DNA of 64,000 bases from JACVRW01 sp963827065 (GTDB lineage: Bacteria > Actinomycetota > Thermoleophilia > Solirubrobacterales > Thermoleophilaceae): assembly GCA_963827065.1 (NCBI GenBank), contig CAWGZM010000010.1, positions 62,001 through 126,000 on the forward strand. The letters are read 5' to 3'. The position numbers and the translations under genes are program-made. The notes below the pieces were generated by a model. The model saw nothing but the letters and a program-made list of their open reading frames with translations. It searched no databases and was not told the origin of the DNA. Within the stretch, counting starts at the first letter, position 1; each line of letters begins with the position of its first letter. Below are positions 50,102 through 59,011 of this stretch, one piece after another.

Positions 50102-51169
50102 ATGTCGCCGGCTTCGCTCGTCAAGCGAGGGCTGCTCCTCGCGATCACGGGCGTGTCGCTGTACCTGCTTGCGCCGGCACTGCTCGAGGTCTTCGGCGCC
50201 TTCGACGAGCTCGACGACATCAGCCCGCTCTGGTTCGTAGCGATGATCGTGCTGCAGACGGGCAGCTACGCCTGCATGTGGGCGATCCAGAAGATCGCCG
50301 TGCGCAGCGAGCGCTGGGGGCCCGTGATCAGCTCGCAGCTCGCGTCGAACGCCTTCGGGCGCATCGTGCCGGGCGGCGTCGCCGCGGCCGGGGCGATGCA
50401 GTACGCAATGCTCGCGCGCGGCGGCGTGCCGGCGGCGGCGGCCGCGTCCGGGATGACCGCCTCGTCGCTGCTCGTGTTCGGGATCCTGCTGGCGATGCCG
50501 CTGCTTGCGGTGCCCGCGATCGTCACGGGCGTCGCCGTCGACCCGCGCCTCGCGCGCGCTGCGGAGGCCGGCGCGGTCATCTTCGTGGCGATGATCGCGC
50601 TCGGCGTCTGGTGCGTCGTGCGCGACAAGCCGCTCGAGCTGATCGGCAAGGCGGTTCAGGCGGTCCGCAACCGCGTCATGCGCCGGCGCGAGCCGATCAC
50701 CGACCTGCCGCGGAAGCTTCTGCGCGAGCGCGACACCGTCGTTCGGGTGCTCGGCGATCGCTGGTGGGAGGCGCTGCTGTTCGCGTCGGGCCGCTGGGTG
50801 CTCGACTACCTCACGCTGCTCGCGGCCCTCTACGCGGTCGGGGCCGAGCCACGCGCGTCGCTCGTGCTGCTCGCCTTCTTCGCCGCTCAGCTGCTCGGCA
50901 CGCTGCCGCTCACACCGGGCGGGCTCGGTTTCGTGGAGGCGGGGCTGACCGGAACGCTCGCGCTGGCCGGCGTTCCCGCCGGAGCCGCGGTCGTGGCGAC
51001 ACTCGCCTACCGGCTCGTGTCCTTCTGGCTCCCGATCCCGGCCGGCGGCGTGGCCGCGATCATCCACAAGCGCAGGTACGGGGAAGGGCCGGTCGAGGAG
51101 CTGGAGGAGGGCGCCGTGGCGAGTGACCTGCGCGCGCGCGAGCCCTCGGCGGCCCGCGAGCGCGCCTGA
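50102..51169 (+). CDS. UPF0104/LPG-synthase TM-domain membrane protein
   Basis: A 355-residue polytopic protein with about eight TM helices, the NAFGRIVPGGVAAAGAMQY segment and the conserved PLTPGGLGFVEAGL of the UPF0104/AglD/flippase-like family. The same TM family is fused to the glycosyltransferase at 34000-36333, so two members exist here. Proposed roles are lipid flipping or transfer. ATG 50102 lies nine bases after the AI-2E stop. It ends with a cytoplasmic, acidic then basic tail. Confidence 0.87.
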   Translation: MSPASLVKRGLLLAITGVSLYLLAPALLEVFGAFDELDDISPLWFVAMIVLQTGSYACMWAIQKIAVRSERWGPVISSQLASNAFGRIVPGGVAAAGAMQYAMLARGGVPAAAAASGMTASSLLVFGILLAMPLLAVPAIVTGVAVDPRLARAAEAGAVIFVAMIALGVWCVVRDKPLELIGKAVQAVRNRVMRRREPITDLPRKLLRERDTVVRVLGDRWWEALLFASGRWVLDYLTLLAALYAVGAEPRASLVLLAFFAAQLLGTLPLTPGGLGFVEAGLTGTLALAGVPAGAAVVATLAYRLVSFWLPIPAGGVAAIIHKRRYGEGPVEELEEGAVASDLRAREPSAARERA

Positions 51170-51199
51170 CTCTCGGACCGCGCCGGTAGGGTCCTCGCC

Positions 51200-51529
51200 A
51201 TGCGCGCCGGTTACCTGGTCACCCGGGTCGTGCTGGTCTGGCTGCTCACGGCCGGGACGTTGTTCCTCCTGAGCGCGATCATGCCCGGCTTCCACGTGAC
51301 GAACGCGGGGTCCGCGCTGGTCGCCGCCGCGATCGAGCCGGGCGTGACACGCGTCCTCGACGGCGTGCTCGTGGCCATCGGGCTGACGGCCGTCAACACC
51401 CTCTTCACCACGCTGTTCGCGATGGACGACGAGGACTTCTGGTACAGCCACGTCGTCCGCCGCCAAGCGCGCCGAGCCCCCCACTTCCGGCACTGGCTCG
51501 TGGCGCTCGGGCACGACGCCTACCGATGA
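51200..51529 (+). CDS. truncated holin-like membrane protein
   Basis: A 109-residue protein with two TM helices (about residues 8-28 and 55-75) and an FAMDDEDFWYSHVVRRQAR segment. As I recall, comparable N-termini occur in longer actinobacterial proteins with a four-TM phage-holin-like domain followed by a phosphodiesterase. Here only the first part is present, so this may be a truncated remnant or a stand-alone short form. ATG 51200. The stop overlaps the next start as ATGA, so the two genes are coupled. Confidence 0.65.
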   Translation: MRAGYLVTRVVLVWLLTAGTLFLLSAIMPGFHVTNAGSALVAAAIEPGVTRVLDGVLVAIGLTAVNTLFTTLFAMDDEDFWYSHVVRRQARRAPHFRHWLVALGHDAYR

Positions 51530-52275
51530 CGCGCCGCGTTACCTGGCTCGGGCACTCGACGGTGCTGATCGAGCTCGGCGGCGCGCGCATCCTCACCGAC
51601 CCGGTGCTGCGGGAGCGCATGCTGCACCTGAGGCGCGTCGGAGGGCCGGTTGACCGTGCGCACCACGACGAGCTGGACGCGGTGCTCATCTCGCACGTCC
51701 ACCACGACCATCTCGACCTCCCCTCGCTGCGGCTTCTCGACCGCGAGCACACCCGGCTCGTCGTGCCGGTGGGGGCGGGACGACTCGCCGCCAAGGAGGG
51801 CTTCGCGGCGCTGACCGAGCTGGCGCCGGGCGGAACCACCGAGATCGACGGCGCACATGTGCGCGCCGTGCCCGCCGTGCATGGCGGCTCCCGGGGGCCC
51901 CTGGGCGTGAAGGCCGAGACGCTCGGCTTCGTCGTCGAGGGGGACGGCCTGCGCGTCTACTTCGCCGGTGACACCGATCTGTTCGACGAGATGGCCGAGC
52001 TGGGCGCGCTCGACCTCGCCCTGATCCCGGTCTGGGGCTGGGGACCGAAGCTCGGCGCCGGGCACCTCGATCCCGAGCGCGCGGCCGAGGCGATCGCGCT
52101 GATCGAGCCTCGCATCGCCATACCGATCCACTGGGGCACGTTCTTCCCGCGCTTCCATCGCGACCGCGCGCGGCGGCTCATCGAGCCGCCCAGGGAGTTC
52201 GCGAGCGCGGCCGCCCGTGTGGCGCCCACCGTTGACGTCAGGGTCCTCGCGCCTGGCGACGCGCTCGACCTCTGA
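51526..52275 (+). CDS. metallo-beta-lactamase fold hydrolase (UlaG/RomA-like)
   Basis: A 249-residue MBL-fold protein. The HVHHDHLD motif near residue 57 supplies metal ligands, FAGDTDLFDE supplies the bridging Asp, and IPIHWGTF holds the last His. The opening VTWLGHSTVLIELGG matches UlaG/YycJ-like and N-acyl-PE-PLD-like hydrolases. It hydrolyses a phosphodiester or lactone; the substrate is not known. It starts inside an ATGA overlap with the truncated holin-like gene. Confidence 0.9.
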   Translation: MTRRVTWLGHSTVLIELGGARILTDPVLRERMLHLRRVGGPVDRAHHDELDAVLISHVHHDHLDLPSLRLLDREHTRLVVPVGAGRLAAKEGFAALTELAPGGTTEIDGAHVRAVPAVHGGSRGPLGVKAETLGFVVEGDGLRVYFAGDTDLFDEMAELGALDLALIPVWGWGPKLGAGHLDPERAAEAIALIEPRIAIPIHWGTFFPRFHRDRARRLIEPPREFASAAARVAPTVDVRVLAPGDALDL

Positions 52276-52315
52276 GCGCGAGCACGTCCGGCGGCGCCGT
52301 GAACATCGCACGTCG

Positions 52316-53002
52316 ATGGGCACCGCAGTCCTGTGGGGAACGGTCGCCGCGAGCTCGCTCGTGATCGGCGCCCTGCTTGCGATTGCGCGTGACTGGCCCG
52401 ACCAGCTCGTCGGGCTCGTGCTCGCGTTCGGCGCGGGCGCGCTGATCAGCGCGGTGTCCTTCGAGCTCGCCGAGGACGGCGTCGAGATCGGCGGCGGGCT
52501 CGCCGTCGGGATCGGGCTCGCCGTGGGAGCGCTCACCTACTTCTTCCTCGATTCGCGGCTCGAGGCCGGCGGCTCGAACCCCGCAACCGCGCTCGCACTC
52601 GGCGCCTTCCTCGACGGCGTGCCCGAGCAGCTCGTGCTGGGCCTCGGGATAGCCATCGGCGGCGAGGTCGGGGTCAGCCTGATCGTGGCGATCTTCGTGT
52701 CGAATCTGCCGGAGGCGATCGGGTCCGCGCGCGCGATGCGCGAGCGCGGGCGCGACGCGCGGACGATCCTCCGGCTCTGGGTCGCGGTCGCCGTTGTATG
52801 CCTGCTGGCGACCGTGGTCGGCTACGCGGCCGGCGACACCCTGAGCGGTGAGCTCGAGGGGGGCGTCAACGGCTTTGCGGCGGGTGCGCTGCTCGTGATG
52901 CTCACCGACTCGATGATCCCCGAGGCGCGCAAGGCCGGCCGCACCGCGGGGCTCGCCACCGTCTTCGGCTTTGCGGTGGCCGCGGGACTGTCGGTGGCAT
53001 GA
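52316..53002 (+). CDS. ZIP-like permease with changed metal-site residues
   Basis: A 228-residue protein with seven to eight TM helices in ZIP-family layout. The paired signature helices read DGVPEQ and SNLPEA in place of the usual His-containing H-N-x-P-E-G, so the two main metal-ligand His are lost while the Pro-Glu pair remains. The transported ion, if any, may differ from zinc. ATG 52316 was chosen since upstream residues are unlike a membrane protein N-terminus. It ends in an ATGA overlap with the DUF389 gene. Confidence 0.8.
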   Translation: MGTAVLWGTVAASSLVIGALLAIARDWPDQLVGLVLAFGAGALISAVSFELAEDGVEIGGGLAVGIGLAVGALTYFFLDSRLEAGGSNPATALALGAFLDGVPEQLVLGLGIAIGGEVGVSLIVAIFVSNLPEAIGSARAMRERGRDARTILRLWVAVAVVCLLATVVGYAAGDTLSGELEGGVNGFAAGALLVMLTDSMIPEARKAGRTAGLATVFGFAVAAGLSVA

Positions 53003-53949
53003 CCGGGCCCATCCTGCGCACCGACCTCGTGACGGTGTTCCGGCTGCGGGCGTTCGTGCCACCCGAGATCGCCGAGCGCGTCCGCGCCGACCTGCGCGGC
53101 CTCCAGGGGGTCCATCACGTGATGGTCAGCGTCGACCCCGGCCACGAGACGGCACTCGTCAGCGCGGACGTCTACCCGTCGGCCGCCGACCAGGTCCTCG
53201 AGGACATCCGCGAGATCGGGATCGCGGCCGAGGACCTGAGCCTGTCACGCGACGAGAAGATCACGCTCGGCGGCAGCGCTCCGCTCGGAGAGACGCGGCT
53301 CGCGTGGGCCGCGGTGCTCGGCGAGGCACGCGCGAACGCCCGGCCGATCTCGCGCTACCTGATGCTGATGATCGTGGCCGGGGTCATCGCCGCCTTCGGC
53401 GTGATCGACCGCAACGACATCCTCATCGTCGGCGCGATGGCGGTGAGCCCCGACCTGCTGCCGCTGTGCGCGGCCTGCGTCGCCATCGAGGCGCGCCGCC
53501 CGCAGCTGGCCGGACGGGCCATCGGGACGCTGCTCCTGGGACTCGGCCTCTCCGCCTTCGTGGGCGCATTGCTCGGGTTCGTGCTCGAGGTGACGGGCTG
53601 GCTGCCCGAGGACTTCCACGTACTCGGCGGCGGCATCGGCACGCTCGCCCGCATCGATCTCTCGACGATCATCGTGGCGGGCGCGGCCGGGGTCGCGGCG
53701 ATCCTGGCCTTCGAGACGAGGGCGAGCGCGGCGGTGGGCGTCGCCATCTCCGTGACCACGATTCCCGCGGCCGCCTACGCGGGTGTGGCGGCGGGGCTTG
53801 GCGACGGCGAGGACTTCCTCCGCGGGATGGCCGTCCTCGGCGTCAACGTGACCGCGCTGCTCGTAACCGGAACGACGACCCTCGTGATACAGCGCCTGCG
53901 AAGCGGCGGCGGCGCGCCGCCGCCGCGCGATATCAGCGGTCCGGCCTGA
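52999..53949 (+). CDS. DUF389 family membrane protein
   Basis: A 316-residue DUF389/TIGR00341-type protein. The cytoplasmic N-terminus (about 110 residues) has a ferredoxin-like fold pattern, then five or six TM helices. The conserved RNDILIVGAMAVSPDLLPL and VGVAISVTTIPAAAYAGVA stretches are visible. The family is found in many bacteria, without a firm function. It is coupled to the ZIP-like gene by ATGA. The last 15 residues are a Gly/Pro-rich tail. Confidence 0.9.
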   Translation: MTGPILRTDLVTVFRLRAFVPPEIAERVRADLRGLQGVHHVMVSVDPGHETALVSADVYPSAADQVLEDIREIGIAAEDLSLSRDEKITLGGSAPLGETRLAWAAVLGEARANARPISRYLMLMIVAGVIAAFGVIDRNDILIVGAMAVSPDLLPLCAACVAIEARRPQLAGRAIGTLLLGLGLSAFVGALLGFVLEVTGWLPEDFHVLGGGIGTLARIDLSTIIVAGAAGVAAILAFETRASAAVGVAISVTTIPAAAYAGVAAGLGDGEDFLRGMAVLGVNVTALLVTGTTTLVIQRLRSGGGAPPPRDISGPA

Positions 53950-54341
53950 GCGTGGGACCCCTTCGAGCCGCGCGACATCGCGCCGCCACAGCTCGCGCTG
54001 AAGCCGCCGGCGCAGGAAACCGATCACCCAGTGATTACCACGTCCTGGAGCGGCTGGCCGGAGTTGACCGCCTCCTGGACCAGGTCCTTGACGTCCACGC
54101 GAGCACGACGCTCGCGATCAGCCCGGCGCAGACCACCGGCGATCCTGCCGAGCAACTCCAGCCAGCGGTTGAGGCGGGGGACAGCCGCTTGGCGAAGGTC
54201 GACTCGATTCCGGCGCGGAGCCGCTGGCGGTGGGTGGCTGCACTGGGTAGTTCGCAAACTGCCGGTAGGGGAGCGCGAAGATAGCCCAGGATGCACCTTT
54301 CAAGGGCAGGCTCCCGGCGCGCGCCGTCGAACTGAGCCGTC
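53950..54341. other. 392-bp stretch with no gene I can support
   Basis: Frames are open on both strands because of high GC. The most gene-like is on the minus strand ending at 54024, with RVDVKDLVQEAVNSGQPLQDV near its end, but it has no credible start, Shine-Dalgarno or family. It may be the remains of a decayed gene. Confidence 0.5.
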
Positions 54342-54734
54342 ATGGAAGGTTCCCGCAACGGCTCGAAGGGACAGGGCTGGGCGGCGTTCGCCGCGACCAT
54401 GGTCCTGGTCGTCGGCGTGTTCAACGTGATCTACGGGCTCGCCGCGGTCATCGAGGACGATTACTTCGCCGCGGACGAGCTGCTGTTCGGCGACCTCTCG
54501 CTGTGGGGCTGGGTCCACCTGATCATCGGGGTGCTGCAGGTGGTGACGGCGACGCTGATCTACGCCGGGAACGACTTTGGCGCCGTCCTGGGGATCATGT
54601 TCGCCGGCTTCAACGCGATCGCCGCATTGCTCGCGATCGGGGCGTATCCGGTCTGGTCGGTGATCATCCTCGTCGTGGACGGCCTGATCATCTACGCGCT
54701 GACGGTTTACGGCGACGCCCTCAAGCCGTCATGA
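54342..54734 (+). CDS. four-TM integral membrane protein (DUF7144-like)
   Basis: A 130-residue protein with four TM helices (about residues 14-36, 55-75, 80-100 and 105-122) and the conserved-looking NVIYGLAAVIEDDYF, GWVHLIIGVLQ and GMFAGFNAI-like segments. I recognise it as the common actinobacterial small membrane family, uncharacterised. ATG 54342 is near the non-coding stretch, and a LapA-like gene follows after ten bases. Confidence 0.75.
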   Translation: MEGSRNGSKGQGWAAFAATMVLVVGVFNVIYGLAAVIEDDYFAADELLFGDLSLWGWVHLIIGVLQVVTATLIYAGNDFGAVLGIMFAGFNAIAALLAIGAYPVWSVIILVVDGLIIYALTVYGDALKPS

Positions 54735-54744
54735 TTGCGGCCTG

Positions 54745-55002
54745 ATGAGCGAGGACCTGCCGTCTTCAGGCCGCGGGCGCGAGGCCGCACGGAAGCGTTC
54801 CCGCAAGGAGAGCGCGCGCCTCGTCGCTGTGGCGACGGTCAGCGCGCTGGTGGCGCTGTTCGCCGTCCTGAACCTCGACGAGGTCGAGGTCAACTGGATC
54901 ATCGGCACCTTCGACACGCCGCTGATCGTCGTGATCGCGGCCTCGGTCCTGGTCGGCGCGGCGCTCGGGTACGTCGCGGCGCGGCGGCGGACGGGGAGCT
55001 AG
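54745..55002 (+). CDS. LapA/DUF1049-like small membrane protein
   Basis: An 85-residue protein: a basic cytoplasmic N-terminus, a TM helix, the short NLDEVEVNWIIGTFDTPL loop, a second TM helix and a short basic end. This matches LapA-domain (DUF1049) proteins, which in E. coli help LPS assembly and in actinobacteria have no known role. ATG 54745. It is separated by three bases from the next gene. Confidence 0.8.
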   Translation: MSEDLPSSGRGREAARKRSRKESARLVAVATVSALVALFAVLNLDEVEVNWIIGTFDTPLIVVIAASVLVGAALGYVAARRRTGS

Positions 55003-55005
55003 GCG

Positions 55006-56133
55006 ATGCGTCGCGGCCACAAGGTCTGGTCCGGGGTGCTACTGGCACTGGCGACGCTCGTGCTGATCCTCGGCATGTCCGCTGTCTGGGTGCAGCGCCA
55101 GGTGCTCGACCGCGAGGAATGGGTCGACACAAGCGTCGAATTGCTCGAGAACGACGACATCCGGCGCGCGATCGGGCTCTACCTGATCGATGAGCTCTAC
55201 ACGAACGTCGACGTGGCGGGTGAGATCCAGAGCGTCCTGCCGGACCGGCTCCAGCCGCTCGCGCAGCCGGCCGCTGCCGCGCTGCGGCGCGCGGCCGAGC
55301 AGAACGCCGGCACGCTGCTCGGCACCTCGCTCGCCCAGAACCTATGGCGACAGGCGAACGAGCGCGCGCACAGGGCGTTCGAGAGGGTGATCGAGGATGG
55401 CTCCGGCGAGGTGACGATCGACCTCCAGCCGCTGATCGAGAAGGCCGCCGAGCGCGGCGGGCTGCTCGCGCGCGCCGCCGACCGCGTGCCCCCGGACGCC
55501 GGTCAGCTCGTGGTGCTGCAGTCCGACCAGCTCGATGGCGCCCAGAAGGTCGTCAAGCTGCTGCGCCCGCTCGCGATCGTGCTCGTCCTGCTCGCGGCGG
55601 CGCTCTACGTGGCGGCCGTGTTCCTTTCGCGCGACCGGCGGAGGACGGTCATCTACGTTGGCGCCTGCCTCCTGTTCGCCGCCGTGGCCGTGCTCGCGGT
55701 ACGCAAGTTCGGCGGCAACACGCTCGTCGACACGCTCTCGCAAGCGCCCGACTCGAAGCTCGCCGTAGCCAACACTTGGGCGATCGGCACGCGGCTCCTC
55801 GTCGACGTCGTCTCGGGCACAGCGCTCCTGGGCCTGCTCCTGATACTCGGGGCGTGGCTGCTGGGCCCGGGCCGCGTCGCGGTACCCGCGCGCCGCATGG
55901 TCACCCCTGCACTGCGCGATCAGCCCTGGCTCGTGCGGCTCGGGCTCGGCGCGCTGCTGCTCCTACTCGTCTGGTGGAACCCGGTCCCCTGGACCGGCAG
56001 GCCGCTCGCGATCCTGATCCTCGCGATCGCGGCATTCGCGTGGCTCGAGTTCGTCCGCCGCCGCGCGCTCGAGGAGGCCTCCGGCGGCGAGACCCCCGCG
56101 TCGCCCGCCGCGCCCACCCCGCAGCCTTCCTGA
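55006..56133 (+). CDS. integral membrane protein of unknown function
   Basis: A 375-residue protein. TM1 is at residues 8-28, then an extracytoplasmic domain of about 150 residues with mixed helices, followed by five or so TM helices (about 190-345). The layout resembles uncharacterised actinobacterial membrane proteins, but I cannot name a family. ATG 55006. The Pro/Thr-rich C-terminus is short. It is followed by the YihY-like pseudogene three bases later. Confidence 0.7.
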   Translation: MRRGHKVWSGVLLALATLVLILGMSAVWVQRQVLDREEWVDTSVELLENDDIRRAIGLYLIDELYTNVDVAGEIQSVLPDRLQPLAQPAAAALRRAAEQNAGTLLGTSLAQNLWRQANERAHRAFERVIEDGSGEVTIDLQPLIEKAAERGGLLARAADRVPPDAGQLVVLQSDQLDGAQKVVKLLRPLAIVLVLLAAALYVAAVFLSRDRRRTVIYVGACLLFAAVAVLAVRKFGGNTLVDTLSQAPDSKLAVANTWAIGTRLLVDVVSGTALLGLLLILGAWLLGPGRVAVPARRMVTPALRDQPWLVRLGLGALLLLLVWWNPVPWTGRPLAILILAIAAFAWLEFVRRRALEEASGGETPASPAAPTPQPS

Positions 56134-56136
56134 GCA

Positions 56137-56791
56137 ATGCTCGACAGGTTCGGCGAGTTCGTAACCGGACAGGGTGCGCTCGTCGGCCGCCTGCTCAAGC
56201 GGCTTGCCGAGATCGGCGGCGTGCGGCGCGCAACCATTCTCGCGCCCAGGCCTTCACCTCGCTGATCCCGTACCTCGTGATCGCATCGGCGGTCGTGCCC
56301 ACCGCCAGGAACGAGAGCTTGCGGACACACTGATCGAGAACTTCGACCTCGAGGGAGGCGCTGCCGACGGCGTACACGCGCTGTTCGCGAGTGCGGGCGA
56401 GGTCGAGAGCGCCATCACGTTCCTCGGCATCGGGATCCTGCTCGTAAGCATCACCTCGTTCGCGCGCTCGCTGCAGAGCACCTACGAGCGCGCTCAGCTC
56501 AATTCGGGCAGAGATGCAGGCCTGGGCTGGGCCGGTGTTCTCGGCCACAGTCGCGCTGCTCGTCCCGGGCGCGGTCGTGTCGGCGGTCCTCATGACCGCG
56601 TTGCTTGGGCGTCTGCGATCCACATGCCGATCCTGATCGAGAACGCGGCGCTCGACTACGGGCTGATCGGAATCGCCTTCTCGCTACAGGGATGGCTGCT
56701 GGCGATCTCGCTCGTGATCGTCGCCGGCGCCGTGGTCGGAAGCGTGCTGAGCGAGGACATGGAAGCCCGGGAGCGAACCCGACAGACGTGA
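56137..56791 (+). pseudogene. frameshifted YihY/BrkB-family membrane gene
   Basis: Family-like blocks occur in order but in different frames. LDRFGEFVTGQGALVGRLLKRL and the following ATILA lie in the frame of ATG 56137. AQAFTSLIPYLVIASAVVP is in the next frame. ENFDLEGGAADGV, FASAGEVESAITFLGIGIL and SFARSLQSTYE lie in a third. VALLVPGAVVSAVLMTALLG needs another shift, and the ending ASAIHMPILIENAALDYGLIG returns to the third frame. About 60 residues between STYE and the PGAVV block are missing. At least four disruptions make a functional product unlikely. The stop at 56791 overlaps the next start. Confidence 0.8.
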
Positions 56792-57468
56792 GGGGCAGCT
56801 ACGCGATCGTCTTCGTGCTGGTGCTGCTGTCGTTCCTCGTCCAGGCGTCGGCGCCAGACGGCGACTTCACCCGGCTCGTCATCATCTGGCTTCAGGGAGC
56901 GACGCTCGTGTTCGCGGTGCGGATCGCCCGCGCCGATCAGCGGCCGATTCGACTGGCCGCCGCGGTCGCCCTGCTTGTCGGGATCGCCGCCCCGATCCTG
57001 TGGCTCGTACACGGCTCGATTCCCGACGGTGTCGCCGCGATCGCGACCGGCCTGCTCGTCGGGGTCGCGCCTCCGGTGATCGCTGCCGGCCTTGTACGCG
57101 ACATACGTACCGACGGGCAGGTCACCGGAGAGACCCTGTCCGGCGTTCTGTCGATCTATCTGCTCGCCGGGATGTTCTTCTCGTTCTCGTTCGCGGCCGT
57201 GGGTGCGATCAGCGACGAGCCGTTCTTCGCGCAGGTCGCCGACCCGGGCCGCTCCGACTACCTCTACTTCAGCTACACGACGCTCACGACCACCGGCTTC
57301 GGCGACTTCACCGCCGCCACCGACCTCGGCCGCACGTTTGCCGTCGTCGAGGCGCTCGTCGGTCAGATCTACCTCGTCACGATCGTGGCGCTGATCGTGA
57401 CCAACCTCCGGCCGAGGCGGCGGGCGGATAGCAAGGCGCCCGCCCCCTCGTCCGGAGATGACGCCTAG
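56788..57468 (+). CDS. two-pore-helix type potassium channel protein
   Basis: A 226-residue membrane protein. The first half has three or four TM helices. The C-terminal half is a classical ion channel domain: outer helix near 125-145, pore helix with the selectivity filter TTTGFGDF (near residues 170-177), and inner helix near 190-210. K+ channels usually have TVGYGD or GFGD, so potassium is the likely ion. No regulatory RCK domain is attached. GTG 56788 overlaps the pseudogene stop as GTGA, so the gene was once coupled to it. Confidence 0.85.
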   Translation: MRGSYAIVFVLVLLSFLVQASAPDGDFTRLVIIWLQGATLVFAVRIARADQRPIRLAAAVALLVGIAAPILWLVHGSIPDGVAAIATGLLVGVAPPVIAAGLVRDIRTDGQVTGETLSGVLSIYLLAGMFFSFSFAAVGAISDEPFFAQVADPGRSDYLYFSYTTLTTTGFGDFTAATDLGRTFAVVEALVGQIYLVTIVALIVTNLRPRRRADSKAPAPSSGDDA

Positions 57469-58127
57469 GCCGGCAGCGGCTGCAGGCCGAACTCGGTCCG
57501 GAACTCGTTCGTGTCGTGCAGGTGCGGGAACGGCTTCTCCGGCACCGGCACGCCGAGCTTCTCGCAGATGGGCTCCCAGCCGTCCACGCCGAGCTCCCAG
57601 ACGATCAAGCGGTCCGGGTCGACCGTCTTCTTGATCGTCTCGATGCGGTTCCAGTACATCTGCCGCGTCCACTCCTTGTCCTTGAAGTTGCCCTGGAAGT
57701 CGCCTTGCCAGATCAGCTTCTCGATCACGCCCCATAGCTCGGGCGAGGGACCGTCGCGGTTCGCGTCCTGGGCGAGCTCGCCGGCCATCGCAGCTTCCTT
57801 CACGGCGAGGATCGTGTTCTCGCAGCTCTTGTAGAAGCCGTCGAAGTCGCGATAGTTGAGGAGCACGGCGGCGTCCGGGAACGCCTCGATGAGCTCCTCC
57901 CACCTCGAGGCGGCGGGCCAGTCGACGGTCGCCTCCCAGGGCTCGAACACCTCGTCCCAGTCGACGGGCTCGTTGTTCGCGATCTTGATCCAGTAAGAGA
58001 GGTCGCGGTCCCGGTTCTCACCCATGATCAGATCGATCATGTGGAACGTGGGCAGGCCGAGCTCCTCGAGGGCTCCCTTCAACGACATCGTGCCGGTGCG
58101 GCCGAAACCAACTCCGAGCAACTTCAT
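57465..58127 (-). CDS. sulfotransferase family protein, paralog 1
   Basis: A 220-residue protein with a P-loop-like 5'-PSB motif in GVGFGRTGTMSLKGALEELG (residues 5-24) and a likely 3'-phosphate-binding LLNYRDFDGFYKS. These match Sulfotransfer_4-type enzymes that move sulfate from PAPS to an alcohol or amine acceptor, here unknown. It is closely related to the next gene upstream. ATG 58127 has GGAGGA 11 bases upstream. It ends with CTAG, sharing its stop with the channel gene. Confidence 0.88.
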   Translation of the reverse strand: MKLLGVGFGRTGTMSLKGALEELGLPTFHMIDLIMGENRDRDLSYWIKIANNEPVDWDEVFEPWEATVDWPAASRWEELIEAFPDAAVLLNYRDFDGFYKSCENTILAVKEAAMAGELAQDANRDGPSPELWGVIEKLIWQGDFQGNFKDKEWTRQMYWNRIETIKKTVDPDRLIVWELGVDGWEPICEKLGVPVPEKPFPHLHDTNEFRTEFGLQPLPA

Positions 58128-58165
58128 GGAAATAGGTCCTCCACTTCTTGGGGGTTGGGCGCTGC

Positions 58166-58202
58166 GGCGCCCCATATGGGCCGGGTGCAGCCTATCCGGC
58201 CC
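58166..58202 (-). repeat. duplicated upstream element of sulfotransferase paralog 1
   Basis: A 37-bp stretch nearly the same as 59012-59045, with shared GTGCAG, TATCCGGCC and GGCGCCC. Each copy lies roughly 40-60 bp before one sulfotransferase gene. It may be a promoter or operator copied with the gene. Confidence 0.65.
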
Positions 58203-58225
58203 GGCGCCCCGATCGAGGAGGAGGG

Positions 58226-58975
58226 CTAGGCCGAAGCGGCGGCCGGCCCGGCCGGGCGCTTCTCGGCCGGGTCCTCGGGCGGACCGTTCTCCTCCCACCA
58301 AGCGTTGATCGCCCCGATTGCGGGACCCATGATGAGGTTCTTCTGGAAGTTCTCGGTGTCATTCACGTTCGGGACCGGCGAGTCCGGGACCGGCACGTCA
58401 AGCAGCTCGCAGAGTGGCTCCCAGCCGTCCTTCGGATGCCAGACGAGCAGCCGATCCGACGGCACGGTGTCGATCACCGTCTGGTTCCAGCGCTCCATTG
58501 CCTCGCCCATCGCAGCGGGCTCGCCGTTCGTTCCCGCGAAGGCGCCGCGCTCGTCGCCCCAGTTCATCTCCGTCAGCAGGTCGATCCAGGCGGCGTAGAG
58601 CGGGTCGATGTGGTACTGGGCCCGCGCGAGGTGGTACATGAGGGTGTCGCCCATGAAGACCTGGGTGATCGTCTGCTCCATGCTGCGCACCCAGCTGTCG
58701 GCGTCGCGCACGCTCAGCAGCACCTTGGCGTCGGGATAGACCTCGATCAGCTCGCGCCAGTGGTAGGCGGCGGGCCAGTCGACGGTCGACTCCTTGCCCT
58801 CGAAGATCTCGTCCCAGTCGGCATTGCCGTCCAGGGCCGCGCGGTACTGCGGAACGCTCGTCGCGGGGTCGGACATCATGTCCCGCATGTGGTAACAGGG
58901 GAACCCGAGCATCTCGAGCGCGATCATCTGAGTCGTGGTTGCCGTACGCGGCAACCCGGCGCCAATCAGTTTCAT
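58226..58975 (-). CDS. sulfotransferase family protein, paralog 2
   Basis: A 249-residue paralog of the gene at 57465-58127. The 5'-PSB region is GAGLPRTATTTQMIALEMLG, in which the Gly of the RTGT form is changed to Ala, and the 3'-PB region is VLLSVRDADSWVRS. A C-terminal Pro/Ala-rich tail of about 20 residues is added. ATG 58975 has AAGGAGA five bases upstream. Each paralog has its own copy of the upstream element, so expression may be parallel. The acceptor is unknown. Confidence 0.88.
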   Translation of the reverse strand: MKLIGAGLPRTATTTQMIALEMLGFPCYHMRDMMSDPATSVPQYRAALDGNADWDEIFEGKESTVDWPAAYHWRELIEVYPDAKVLLSVRDADSWVRSMEQTITQVFMGDTLMYHLARAQYHIDPLYAAWIDLLTEMNWGDERGAFAGTNGEPAAMGEAMERWNQTVIDTVPSDRLLVWHPKDGWEPLCELLDVPVPDSPVPNVNDTENFQKNLIMGPAIGAINAWWEENGPPEDPAEKRPAGPAAASA

Positions 58976-59011
58976 TTGTCTCCTTGGCGTGGGGGTCGGG
59001 TCAGGCGCGGG

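Noticed and set aside
54024..54296. Minus-strand frame ending in a helical segment
   Set aside because: No start with a ribosome site, no family and Ser/Pro/Arg-rich N-terminal half; kept only as an uncertain remnant in the gap description.
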